Positions 40,937 to 49,140 of a stretch of 49,688 nt of DNA are shown piece by piece. The translations under genes were made by a program, and so were the position numbers. Source of the DNA: a bacterium BMS3Abin14 (GTDB taxonomy: Bacteria; BMS3Abin14); NCBI GenBank assembly GCA_002897695.1, contig BDTG01000021.1, forward strand, positions 1-49,688, read 5' to 3'. Within the stretch, counting starts at the first letter, position 1. Every line of letters starts with the position of its first letter. The notes under the pieces were generated by a model that saw nothing but the letters and a program-made list of their open reading frames with translations, was not told the DNA's origin and did no database searches.

Positions 40937-41775
40937 ATCCAGGCCGCGCAGGAACAGTAGGGCTGGTCGCCGGGGAGGGAGAACTGCCTGTGGCCGCAGC
41001 CGAGGCCCTCGAAGCAACAGGGGCCAGGCTGACCGTAGTCGCTCTCAACGGCCTTGCTTCTACGAAAATTGCCGTCCGCGGAAGGGATGTTGTCTGGGTC
41101 CCGGTGGGCCGGCTTCAGGCGCTGGTCGACGCACTTCGGGCGGGTGGAGCAGGCGACGTCATCATGATGGGACGCGTCCACATAAAAAATATCTACGATC
41201 CCTCCCTGTTCGACAGAAGGTTCGCCGCCCTTTTAGCCGGCCTTACTGACCGACGGGGCAGCGCCATACTGAACGCAGTTGTGCGCGATCTTGAAGGGGA
41301 GGGCTTTAATGTAATCCCGGGCCTTGAAGCCGCGCCGGGCCTTGTCGCAGGCGAGGGTTCCATCGCTGGTCCGGAGATATCCTCATCGCAGATGGATGAC
41401 GTCATTTTCGGATTGCCCGTTGCAAGGAATGTTGCCGATCTGGACATCGGCCAGACGGTGATTGTCAAGGGGCGCTCCGTGGTGGCAGTGGAAGGCATGG
41501 AGGGTACCGATAAGGCCATTGCGCGCGGTGGAAATTTGGCTGGAGGGCAGATTGTAGTTGTAAAGGTGGTTGGTTCCGGACACAATTTCAACTTTGATGT
41601 GCCGACAGTGGGACCACGAACCATCCGGTCCCTCATACAGGCGGGCTGCGGGGCCATGGCAATCGAGGCAGGGAAATGTTTTCTCATCGGAAAAGATGAG
41701 GTTGTGGATCTTTGTGAGAAGCATGGAATTTCCCTCGTGGGAATCGGGGATAATTTTCCGGGAAGGTATTCGTGA
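40933..41775 (+). CDS. lpxI: UDP-2,3-diacylglucosamine pyrophosphatase LpxI
   Basis: 280 residues from TTG 40933, overlapping the lpxA stop. GLVAGEGELPVAAAEAL at the N-terminus and DVPTVGPRTIRSLIQAGCGA with the following AIEAGKCFLI are the LpxI (DUF1009) signatures; the Asp of FNFDVPTVG is the catalytic position. It cleaves UDP-diacylglucosamine to lipid X by attack on the alpha phosphate, replacing LpxH. Its position between lpxA and lpxB is the typical one in LpxI-using bacteria. No LpxH is seen. Confidence 0.95.
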   Translation: MNPGRAGTVGLVAGEGELPVAAAEALEATGARLTVVALNGLASTKIAVRGRDVVWVPVGRLQALVDALRAGGAGDVIMMGRVHIKNIYDPSLFDRRFAALLAGLTDRRGSAILNAVVRDLEGEGFNVIPGLEAAPGLVAGEGSIAGPEISSSQMDDVIFGLPVARNVADLDIGQTVIVKGRSVVAVEGMEGTDKAIARGGNLAGGQIVVVKVVGSGHNFNFDVPTVGPRTIRSLIQAGCGAMAIEAGKCFLIGKDEVVDLCEKHGISLVGIGDNFPGRYS

Positions 41776-42935
41776 GAAGAGCCATGATGGTGGTTGCCGG
41801 GGAGGCCTCCGGCGATATGTACGGTGGCCGCCTTTGCGCTTCTCTCAAGGAGATTGTACCCGAGATTGAGCTTTTCGGGGTCGGCGGTGATGCCATGGCG
41901 CAGTCCGGGGTCGCCCTCCTGTCCCATATCAGTGAGCTGTCCGTCATGGGAACGTGGGATGTTCTGAAAAACCTGGGGAAGATCAGGGGAATACTTAACA
42001 AGCTCAAGGAGAGGTTAAACAGCGACCCGCCTTCAGGTTTGATCGTCATTGATTTCCCGGGGTTCAACCTCCGGCTAGCCGGCTATGCAAGAAAACGCGG
42101 GATCCCCGTGGTCTACTACGTTCCCCCCAAGCTGTGGGTCTGGGGAAAATGGAGAATGAATGCTCTGAGGCGAAGTGTTGACATGGTTCTTGCCATATTT
42201 CCTTTTGAGGAGGATTTTTACAGGGCCGAGGGTGTGCCGGTGGCTTTCGTGGGCAATCCTATCGTCGAGTTCCTCGGCAACGAGGATCCCGATGGGTTCC
42301 GTTCTCTGCACAGTATCGACGGCGACACGAAGGTGATCGCCCTGTTGCCCGGGAGCCGGCCGGGGGAGATCCGGCGGCTTCTCCCCATCTTTCTTGAAAG
42401 CGCCGGGCTGATATCCAGTCGCCTGGAGGGGGGAGCCAGGTTTCTGCTTCCCCTTGCTCATACCGTTTCCCGTCCCATGGTAGAGAGGATGGTCGAAGGC
42501 GCCCCTGTGGATGTCGAAATTGTCGAGGGACAGTCCAGAGAAGTGCTGGCTGTATCGGATGCCGCTGTGGTGGCATCGGGAACAGCCACCCTTGAGGCGT
42601 TTCTGCTGGGAACCCCCCAGGCCGTTGCCTATAGAATGTCCCCGTTGAGCCATCTGATAGGAAAACTGGTGATCAAGGTGCCCATGATCAGCCTTCCCAA
42701 CATCCTTGCCGGGAAAGAAGTCGTGCGGGAGCTTCTCCAGGATAGCGCATCGCCCAAGGCAATTTCCGACGAGATCGTCAGCCTCCTTGATGATAAGCCC
42801 CGTATCGAAGCCTATCGAACCGCCTCAGGGAGGGTAATGGACGAGCTGAAAGGACTGGGGACCTCACGGCTGGCGGCCAGGGCAACGCTGGACGTGTTTG
42901 ATGACTTCGCAAAAGGTCATCAGAGCGCCCACTGA
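41772..42935 (+). CDS. lpxB: Lipid-A-disaccharide synthase
   Basis: 387 residues from GTG 41772, overlapping lpxI. MVVAGEASGDMYGG and the conserved FELFGVGGDAM-like segment mark the N-terminal half; YVPPKLWVWG and LPGSRPGEIRRLLP the nucleotide-binding half. It joins UDP-diacylglucosamine and lipid X. Peripheral membrane GT19 enzyme of normal length. A hairpin overlaps its stop codon. Confidence 0.97.
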   Translation: MRRAMMVVAGEASGDMYGGRLCASLKEIVPEIELFGVGGDAMAQSGVALLSHISELSVMGTWDVLKNLGKIRGILNKLKERLNSDPPSGLIVIDFPGFNLRLAGYARKRGIPVVYYVPPKLWVWGKWRMNALRRSVDMVLAIFPFEEDFYRAEGVPVAFVGNPIVEFLGNEDPDGFRSLHSIDGDTKVIALLPGSRPGEIRRLLPIFLESAGLISSRLEGGARFLLPLAHTVSRPMVERMVEGAPVDVEIVEGQSREVLAVSDAAVVASGTATLEAFLLGTPQAVAYRMSPLSHLIGKLVIKVPMISLPNILAGKEVVRELLQDSASPKAISDEIVSLLDDKPRIEAYRTASGRVMDELKGLGTSRLAARATLDVFDDFAKGHQSAH

Positions 42936-42942
42936 TGGGCGC
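42925..42942 (+). other. Hairpin across the lpxB stop codon
   Basis: GCGCCCA (42925-42931) and TGGGCGC (42936-42942) form a 7-bp stem with loop CTGA that contains most of the lpxB stop (42933-42935). No T-tract follows, so termination is unlikely; it may act on coupling between lpxB and msbA, whose start is uncertain here. Confidence 0.4.
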
Positions 42943-42981
42943 CCAAATCAAATTGTGCCCCTATCAATCCTGGATACTGAC

Positions 42982-44760
42982 GTGAAGCAACGCCTCTCAA
43001 AATCGTTACGAATCTACAAGCGCCTTCTGCGCTACGTGAAACCCTACACGGGTAAACTCGTCGTCGCCTCGGTTGCAATGCTTGGAGTCGCAGCGGCAAC
43101 CGCTGCGTCCGCCCTGCTTATCAAGAACATCCTCGACGACGTTTTCATCCGCAAGGACAGGCAGATGCTGGTTCTGATACCAGTTGCGATAATTCTCCTG
43201 TACCTGTTTAAAGGGGTCTGTCGATATCTCAGAACATACCTGATGAGCGCCGCCGGAATCCAGATGATCCGGGATATAAGGAACGACCTCTACGCACACC
43301 TGCACAGCATGTCCATGTCCTACTTCACAAAGACCCCAACCGGCGTACTCATGGCACGGGTAACCTACGACGTGTCCATGATCCAGGGAGCGGTTACTGA
43401 TGCACTGACAGGGGTTGTGCGGGATGTTTTCACCATCGCTGCGCTTGCCGGTGTCGTATTGTACAGGAATTCCATGCTCGGGATCGTGGCTTTGCTCGGA
43501 GCGCCTCTCGCCTTCTATCCCCTCGTACACTTCGGCCGAAAAATGAAAAAGAGCAGCCGAAAAAGCCAGGAGGAGATGGGAGATTTAAGCAAGCTTATGC
43601 AGGAGAAGATATCCGGCGTAGGCCTCGTAAAGGCATCCGGTACCGAGGATGAGGAACTGGCGCGCTTCAAAGGTGACAACGAACGCCTGGTTCAGACCTT
43701 CATCAAGATCCAGCGCGTGAGGGCCATGTCCAGTCCGGTTATGGAGTTCATCGGGGCCCTCTCCATCGCCGGCATTGTCTGGGTGGGTGGATTGATGGTG
43801 ATGAAGGACCAGATGACCGTGGGCGAATTCTTCTCCTTCCTCACGGCGCTCATGCTGCTCTATGAGCCGGTTAAACATATCAGTTCCGTAAACAACATAA
43901 TCCAGCAGGGTCTTGCCGCCGCAGAGAGGGTTTTCGAGGTCATGGATCTGAATCCGGAGGTGGAGGACGCCGAGGACGCTGTGGCCATGCCCAAAAGCCG
44001 TGGAGTGATCCATTTCGACAACGTCTCATTTCGCTACGACACCGAATGGATCCTCCGGGATATCAACCTCGATATCGAACCCGGGATGAAACTGGCCATC
44101 GTGGGATCAAGCGGCGGCGGCAAAACTACCCTGGCGAGCCTTATTCCGAGGTTCTACGATGTTACTGAGGGTTCCCTGAAAGTAGACGGATACGACGTGC
44201 GAAGCGTCACCCAGAAAAGCCTGAGGCGACAGATAAGCGTGGTGTCCCAGGATGTGGTGCTCTTTAACGACACTATACGCAGCAACGTATGCTACGGGGT
44301 GGAGGACGTCAGTGATGAAACCCTGAAGCGGGCGCTGGAGACCGCTTACGCCTACGATTTTGTCGTATCCCTTCCGGACGGATATGAGAGCGTTATCGGC
44401 GAGAGAGGCACCCGGCTGTCGGGAGGACAGCGGCAGCGCCTCTCCATAGCGAGGGCCATCGTCAAGGATTCCCCCATCCTCATCCTGGACGAGGCAACCT
44501 CATCCCTGGATACCGAGTCCGAGTATTTCGTACAGAAGGCCATTGAGAACCTCGTTGTCGGCAGGACAACCCTGATAATTGCCCACCGGATCTCGAGTGT
44601 CAGGAACGCGGACAGGATCGTTGTGATCTCCCGGGGGCGGATTGTTGAGTCCGGCAGGCATGACGACCTGATAGAACTGGGTGGCGAATACTCCAGGCTC
44701 TACTCTCTACTTGTGGACGACAACCCCCGTGAGATAGTCAAAAATGACATCGAGCCGTAA
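42982..44760 (+). CDS. msbA: Lipid A export ABC transporter MsbA
   Basis: 592 residues if GTG 42982 is the start (VKQRLSKSLRIYKRLLRYVK), which gives the normal MsbA length; the frame is open back to 42898, inside lpxB, with TTG 42898, ATG 42901 and GTG 42952 as other options, none with a clear ribosome site. Six membrane segments (first about 320 residues) precede the ATPase: Walker A GSSGGGKTT, signature LSGGQRQRLSIARAI, Walker B ILILDEATSS. It flips core-lipid A across the inner membrane. The stop overlaps the next gene by 17 nt. Confidence 0.95.
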   Translation: MKQRLSKSLRIYKRLLRYVKPYTGKLVVASVAMLGVAAATAASALLIKNILDDVFIRKDRQMLVLIPVAIILLYLFKGVCRYLRTYLMSAAGIQMIRDIRNDLYAHLHSMSMSYFTKTPTGVLMARVTYDVSMIQGAVTDALTGVVRDVFTIAALAGVVLYRNSMLGIVALLGAPLAFYPLVHFGRKMKKSSRKSQEEMGDLSKLMQEKISGVGLVKASGTEDEELARFKGDNERLVQTFIKIQRVRAMSSPVMEFIGALSIAGIVWVGGLMVMKDQMTVGEFFSFLTALMLLYEPVKHISSVNNIIQQGLAAAERVFEVMDLNPEVEDAEDAVAMPKSRGVIHFDNVSFRYDTEWILRDINLDIEPGMKLAIVGSSGGGKTTLASLIPRFYDVTEGSLKVDGYDVRSVTQKSLRRQISVVSQDVVLFNDTIRSNVCYGVEDVSDETLKRALETAYAYDFVVSLPDGYESVIGERGTRLSGGQRQRLSIARAIVKDSPILILDEATSSLDTESEYFVQKAIENLVVGRTTLIIAHRISSVRNADRIVVISRGRIVESGRHDDLIELGGEYSRLYSLLVDDNPREIVKNDIEP

Positions 44761-45445
44761 CAAAAAGCCGGACAAGCTGGGATTTTCGGGCTGGGCCCTG
44801 CCGGCGCTGGGAGGGGGGCTGATCCGTGTTCTGGGCGGATCTGTTCGTGTGAAAGAGTTGGGTAAGGAAAGGTTGGAAGGCCTGGAGGACCGTGGAAGCG
44901 TCGCTGTCCTGGCCTTCTTTCACGGGAGACAGTTCCTCCTCATCTCGACCTTTCTGGGGCGGCGTGTTTCCATTATGAGCAGTTTGAGCAGGGACGGCGA
45001 GCTTCAGGCGAGGGTGCTTTCAGGCCTGGGGTTCCCAATTGTCAGGGGGTCGGCTTCCAGGGGTGGGGCCAGAGGGCTCATCGCCATGAAAAGGCTCATG
45101 GGCCAGGGCTACCACGGCTCTTTCGCCGTGGACGGGCCGAAAGGGCCGATACACGAGGTCAAACCGGGCGCGGTGTACCTGGCCAAGAAGACAGGCGCTC
45201 CCATACTGCCGCTGGCTGCTTCCGCCAAACCCGCGTTGACTTTTCATAAAGCCTGGGACAGGTATCTTCTCCCCATGCCGTTTTGCAGGGGAGTCGTAAT
45301 CTACGGGGAGCCCATGTGGCTGGACGACGACCTGGGAGGGGATGCGGTTGACAGGGACTGCAGGGCACTTCAGAGTGTGCTTGTGCGCCTCCAGGCGGAG
45401 GCGGACAGCGCGGTGGGACGAGCGAGTTTGAGGTTTGAGGTTTGA
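44744..45445 (+). CDS. LPLAT/DUF374-family acyltransferase; 3' end built from heptamer repeat
   Basis: 233 residues. AFFHGRQFLLI (His box) and AVDGPKGPIHEVKPGAVYLA mark the DUF374 family of lysophospholipid acyltransferase-like proteins that sit beside lipid A genes in many Gram-negatives. An envelope lipid acylation role is likely but not proven. The last residues, ASLRFEV and the stop, are encoded by the heptamer array (from about 45425), so the repeat has replaced or extended the original C-terminus. Start overlaps msbA by 17 nt. Confidence 0.88.
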   Translation: MTSSRNKKPDKLGFSGWALPALGGGLIRVLGGSVRVKELGKERLEGLEDRGSVAVLAFFHGRQFLLISTFLGRRVSIMSSLSRDGELQARVLSGLGFPIVRGSASRGGARGLIAMKRLMGQGYHGSFAVDGPKGPIHEVKPGAVYLAKKTGAPILPLAASAKPALTFHKAWDRYLLPMPFCRGVVIYGEPMWLDDDLGGDAVDRDCRALQSVLVRLQAEADSAVGRASLRFEV

Positions 45446-45493
45446 GGTTTGAAGTCGCGAGGTCGCAGTTTGAGGTTTGAAGTTTGAGGTTTA
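45425..45493. repeat. Heptamer array (AGGTTTG-type), left arm
   Basis: Units AGTTTG, three perfect AGGTTTG (45431-45451), AAGTCGC, GAGGTCGC, AGTTTG, AGGTTTG, AAGTTTG and AGGTTTA follow one another. The array overlaps the end of the DUF374 gene and provides its stop codon (45443-45445). Base composition is unlike the neighbouring coding DNA. Confidence 0.85.
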
Positions 45494-45595
45494 CCCCAGG
45501 TCCTGTACTCTATGCCAATGTCCAACGAGCAAACAACTGGAACATGAAGCATGAGATCCGAATCCTGAAACTTTCAAACCCCAAACCTCAAACTT
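45480..45595. repeat. 13-bp perfect inverted repeat joining the two heptamer arms
   Basis: AAGTTTGAGGTTT (45480-45492) recurs inverted as AAACCTCAAACTT (45583-45595), 90 bp away, with imperfect heptamers continuing on both sides. The right arm (45571-45601) ends 24 nt before the Trm112-like start and just before its ribosome site GGAGG (45616-45620). The central part includes CCAATGTCCAA (45515-45525), in phase with the array at 30636. A long hairpin in RNA or cruciform in DNA is possible. The gap of 180 bp between the two genes holds nothing else recognisable. Confidence 0.75.
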
Positions 45596-45625
45596 TCAAA
45601 CAATCTTTATTACCTGGAGGTAAAA

Positions 45626-45793
45626 ATGGCCGTAGACAAGGAACTTCTGGACATTTTGGCGTGTCCGAAATGCAAAGGGGACCTGGAGTTGGAGGAAGGC
45701 GGCGCAGGCCTTATATGCCGCGCCTGCAGCCTCAGGTACCGCATTGAGGACGACATACCCATCATGCTCATCGACGAGGCTGAAAAGATCTGA
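45626..45793 (+). CDS. Trm112/YcaR-like small zinc-ribbon protein
   Basis: 55 residues from ATG 45626, with TGGAGG upstream. LLDILACPKCKGDLELE and ICRACSLRYRIEDDIPIML carry four cysteines in two CxxC pairs and match the UPF0434/Trm112-like family, represented by E. coli YcaR, which lies beside lpxK and kdsB. A zinc-binding accessory role is assumed; the partner is not known. It is six nt before lpxK. kdsB is not in the window. Confidence 0.88.
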   Translation: MAVDKELLDILACPKCKGDLELEEGGAGLICRACSLRYRIEDDIPIMLIDEAEKI

Positions 45794-45799
45794 AGCCGC

Positions 45800-46867
45800 G
45801 TGGACCGGAGAGGCGCCGAAAAATATATGGGGGGCCATACGCGGGTGTCTTCACTTCTGATTCCCGTTTCCATCCTTTACGGGATGGCGGCAGGTCTGAA
45901 CAGGCTGCTGTTCCGTTGGGGAGTGAGGGGATCGCGTGATCTGCCCCGCCCGGTGGTAAGCGTTGGAAATATCACCATAGGTGGAGCCGGGAAGACCCCA
46001 CTGGTAATGTGGCTGGCATCCGGGCTCCGGAAACGGGGAATCAGAGTAGCGGTCCTCACACGGGGATACGGCCGGAAGATATCCTCGCCCGGAGAAGTGG
46101 TGATGCTTCGTGGAAAGATGGATACCGATCCCCTCGTGGCGGGGGACGAACCGCTTCTCATGGCTGAGCGGCTGGGGGACATTCCCATCTTCGTGTCATC
46201 CCGACGGTACAGGGCCGGTGTGGCCGCCATGAGGAGTGGAGATGTGGACCTTTTTATCCTCGATGATGGCTTCCAGCACTTTCCGCTTGGAAGGGACCTC
46301 GAGATCGTTGCCGTGGACGATCGCCGAAGGTTCGGCGATGGCCGTCTCCTGCCTGCCGGCGTGCTGAGAGAACCGGCCTCGAGGCTGGCTGAGGCCGACA
46401 TCGTTGTCGTCACAAAAGCCCGGACTGTTGACGCCGCCTTCGAGGAAGAGATCCGCGGGCACACCGCCGCGGCCCTCTGCTGGGCCGATTTCAGACCCTT
46501 GGGGATAAGGGCGTGGGACGGGGATGGCATAATGGATCCGGTGGAGTTGGAGGGGACACGAATCCTGACTTTTTCCGGCATCGCCGACCCGGAATCCTTT
46601 GAGTCCACAGCCGGGAAGATCCCATGTGACATCCGGGGAAACTCCCGTTTCCGGGATCACCATCCTTACGGGGAAGCCGACGTTCGTGCGCTCCTGGAGA
46701 TGGCCGGGAATGTGGGAGCGGACGCCTTCCTGACCACCGAGAAGGACGCTGTCCGCTGGCCGGGCCGCCTTTCCAGCCTTCCCTGTTACGTTCTCGTTAT
46801 GGAACCGGTGTTCCTCCATGGGGAAAAAATCCTCATGGAGAAGGTCCTTTCCCTGGTGGACACCTGA
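45800..46867 (+). CDS. lpxK: Tetraacyldisaccharide 4'-kinase
   Basis: 355 residues from GTG 45800; ATG 45827 is an alternative that loses nine residues, and neither has a strong ribosome site. SVGNITIGGAGKTPLVMWLA contains the Walker A of LpxK, followed by VLTRGYGRK and the ILDDGFQHFPLGRDLEI segment. It phosphorylates the 4' position of lipid A precursor at the inner membrane. Two nt separate it from the acyltransferase gene. Confidence 0.96.
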   Translation: MDRRGAEKYMGGHTRVSSLLIPVSILYGMAAGLNRLLFRWGVRGSRDLPRPVVSVGNITIGGAGKTPLVMWLASGLRKRGIRVAVLTRGYGRKISSPGEVVMLRGKMDTDPLVAGDEPLLMAERLGDIPIFVSSRRYRAGVAAMRSGDVDLFILDDGFQHFPLGRDLEIVAVDDRRRFGDGRLLPAGVLREPASRLAEADIVVVTKARTVDAAFEEEIRGHTAAALCWADFRPLGIRAWDGDGIMDPVELEGTRILTFSGIADPESFESTAGKIPCDIRGNSRFRDHHPYGEADVRALLEMAGNVGADAFLTTEKDAVRWPGRLSSLPCYVLVMEPVFLHGEKILMEKVLSLVDT

Positions 46868-46869
46868 TT

Positions 46870-47775
46870 ATGTGGGGGAAACTTCCGGATATGTTTGCCG
46901 CCCTGGTCATCAGGATGTTCGGCGTAGTCGGGCTTCTGCTTCCCCGGCGGATACTTCTGCTTGTGGGCAGAGGAATCGGAAATCTTGCCTACCTGCTTGC
47001 TTTCAAACGAAGGCATCTGGCGCTTGAAAATATCCGGCTGGCCCTGGGACAGGAACTATCCCCGGTTGAGCAGAGGCGTGTTGCAAGAAGGTCCTTCGCC
47101 CACCTTGGCATGAATCTCATGGAGTACTTTACATTCCCCAACCTGAACCGGAGAAAGATCGAGGGCACCACCCTGTTTTCCGGTGAGAAACATCTCGATT
47201 CGGCCCTGGGGGAGGGGAGGGGCGTGCTTTGCCTCACCGGCCACATGGGCAACTGGGATCTGCTTGGATCGGCCCTGGCCTTCAGGGGCTACCCGGTGTC
47301 GCTGGTGAGCAAGGTCTCCAGGAGCAGAGCCATCAACCGGGTCTGGATGGATTACCGGGAGGATGTGGGCGTCAGGATATTTTCCGGGCCCGGAGCGATG
47401 AAGGATATCCTCCGGCAGTTGAAAAAAGGAGGGATTGTGGGACTCGTGGTGGACCAGAATGCCCTGAGAAATGACGGCATATTTGTGCCTTTCTTCGGGA
47501 GGGAAGCCTGCACTCTCACCGCCATCGCGGTCCTCGCAAGGCGAACAGGGGCTCCGGTCGTGCCGATATATTCCTTCCGGGAGGGTTCGAAACTCAGAGT
47601 CGTCGTACAGGCGCCCCTTGAATCGGGCGAGATCGAGGATATGAACGAGGATGTTTTTCAAAGGACACTCCGTTATTCCCAATGGACGGAGGCTGTAATC
47701 AGACGGCATCCGGAGCAGTGGACCTGGCTCCACAACAGGTGGAGGACCAGGCCCCCGGGAGAGATTTCGGAATGA
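46870..47775 (+). CDS. Lipid A late acyltransferase, LpxL/HtrB family
   Basis: 301 residues. One N-terminal membrane segment is followed by the catalytic HxxxxD motif (GHMGNWDLLG, about residue 125) and the family end WTWLHNRWRTRP. It adds a secondary acyl chain to Kdo-lipid A, or to its precursor. LpxL and LpxM cannot be told apart by sequence alone. The stop overlaps gmhB. Confidence 0.92.
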   Translation: MWGKLPDMFAALVIRMFGVVGLLLPRRILLLVGRGIGNLAYLLAFKRRHLALENIRLALGQELSPVEQRRVARRSFAHLGMNLMEYFTFPNLNRRKIEGTTLFSGEKHLDSALGEGRGVLCLTGHMGNWDLLGSALAFRGYPVSLVSKVSRSRAINRVWMDYREDVGVRIFSGPGAMKDILRQLKKGGIVGLVVDQNALRNDGIFVPFFGREACTLTAIAVLARRTGAPVVPIYSFREGSKLRVVVQAPLESGEIEDMNEDVFQRTLRYSQWTEAVIRRHPEQWTWLHNRWRTRPPGEISE

Positions 47776-48335
47776 GGCGGCATCGAGGCGCCGGAACCCA
47801 CCCCGGCCGGGCGGCCGTCTTTCTGGACAGGGACGGGACCATTCTGGACGAAACGGGCTACCTCGGCGACCCTGGGGGCGTCACTTTTCTCGACGGCGCA
47901 GTGGAGGGGATGCGCCTTCTCCACAGGGCCGGCTACATTCTCCTCGTTGTAACCAACCAGTCGGGGATCGCCAGGGGCTACTTTCAGGAGGAGGACGCGC
48001 TGGCGGTCAACCTCCGCATGGCCCAGGAACTTGGTGCGAAAGGGGTGAAACTGGACGGGATATACCATTGTCCACACCATCCCGACGACCAGTGTGCATG
48101 CAGAAAACCCGCCGCCGGGATGCTGGAGCGGGCCGCGTATGATTTTGGCCTGGACCCGGGAAAATGCTGGGTTGTGGGTGACACGGATAGGGATGTTCAG
48201 ATGGGAATTGCCGGCGGCCTTCGCACCGTCCTGGTTCTCACGGGAAAACAGGACAAGGGGATGGTGTCAGAGACAGTGCCCAAAGCGGCGGGCCTGCTGG
48301 ATGCTGCCCGGCTCATCCTCGAGGAACGGCCCTGA
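47772..48335 (+). CDS. gmhB: D-glycero-D-manno-heptose 1,7-bisphosphate 7-phosphatase GmhB
   Basis: 187 residues from ATG 47772 (ATGA overlap); the open frame extends upstream inside the acyltransferase gene but without signals. FLDRDGTILDETGYL is HAD motif 1, VTNQSGIARG motif 2, and the zinc loop CPHHPDDQCACRKP with a Cys/His set is typical of GmhB. It dephosphorylates heptose bisphosphate for the LPS inner core. Its stop overlaps the DUF3108 start. Confidence 0.94.
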   Translation: MRRHRGAGTHPGRAAVFLDRDGTILDETGYLGDPGGVTFLDGAVEGMRLLHRAGYILLVVTNQSGIARGYFQEEDALAVNLRMAQELGAKGVKLDGIYHCPHHPDDQCACRKPAAGMLERAAYDFGLDPGKCWVVGDTDRDVQMGIAGGLRTVLVLTGKQDKGMVSETVPKAAGLLDAARLILEERP

Positions 48336-49135
48336 TGCCTTTCCCGTTCCGTCCCTTCCGCTTCCTGGCCGTTGCTATGCTTCTGACTCTTCCGGCCCAG
48401 TACGCCCACTCGCAGGGCGCCTTCGCCCCTGGGGAAAAACTCGATTTCGTCCTGAAGTGGAACGGCATAGCCGCTGGTGATTCAACCATGTCGGTGGGGA
48501 ATATGACCTCCTCTGAGGGAATTCCTCTTTTCAGGATCGTTTCCACCGCCAGATCGAGATCCCTCATCGATCTTTTCTACCCTGTCCGCAATCGCTACGA
48601 GAGCCGGTTCGACCCCGCCGTCGGCCTGCCCCGAAAATACCTCGCCCATATGCGCGAGGGCGGGAAAAAGGAGGACCGGGCCCTTTTATTCGACCAGGAG
48701 CGGCATATCGTTACCCGGATAGTAAATAAGGATGATCGTACGGAGAGCCGGGTTTACAAGATCCTCCCGAGCACGCAGGATACCCTCTCCTCTCTTTACG
48801 TAATGAGGAACGAAACCCTCAGGGTGGGCGACAGGGTGGGTTTTCGTGTATTCGAGAGCCGAAAAAACTATGAACTTATCGTTGAGGTGTTGGGCAAAGA
48901 GGAGATCAAGGTAGCGGCGGGCCGATTCCAGACGCTCAAAATCCACCCCATCATCAAATATGGGGGGATCTTTCGCCGCAAGGGGGAGCTTTTTATCTGG
49001 ATCACAGATGACAGGCATCACCTTCCCGTTCTCATGAAGAGCAAGGTTGCTATCGGAAGCGTTACCGCCGAGTTGGCTGGATATACGCTCGGCGATGAGG
49101 CCGGCGACTCTCTGGAAAACGAGGCCCCGAAGTGA
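48335..49135 (+). CDS. DUF3108 periplasmic protein
   Basis: 266 residues. A signal peptide (about 1-27, cut after AHS or SQG) is followed by the DUF3108 fold: FAPGEKLDFVLKWNGIAAGD, a basic middle part and ELFIWITDDRHHLPVLMKSK, then a short acidic tail. The family has unknown function and commonly sits near LPS or lipid A genes. Envelope location is inferred from the signal peptide. It starts at the last base of the gmhB stop (ATG overlapping TGA). Confidence 0.88.
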   Translation: MPFPFRPFRFLAVAMLLTLPAQYAHSQGAFAPGEKLDFVLKWNGIAAGDSTMSVGNMTSSEGIPLFRIVSTARSRSLIDLFYPVRNRYESRFDPAVGLPRKYLAHMREGGKKEDRALLFDQERHIVTRIVNKDDRTESRVYKILPSTQDTLSSLYVMRNETLRVGDRVGFRVFESRKNYELIVEVLGKEEIKVAAGRFQTLKIHPIIKYGGIFRRKGELFIWITDDRHHLPVLMKSKVAIGSVTAELAGYTLGDEAGDSLENEAPK

Positions 49136-49140
49136 GAGAC

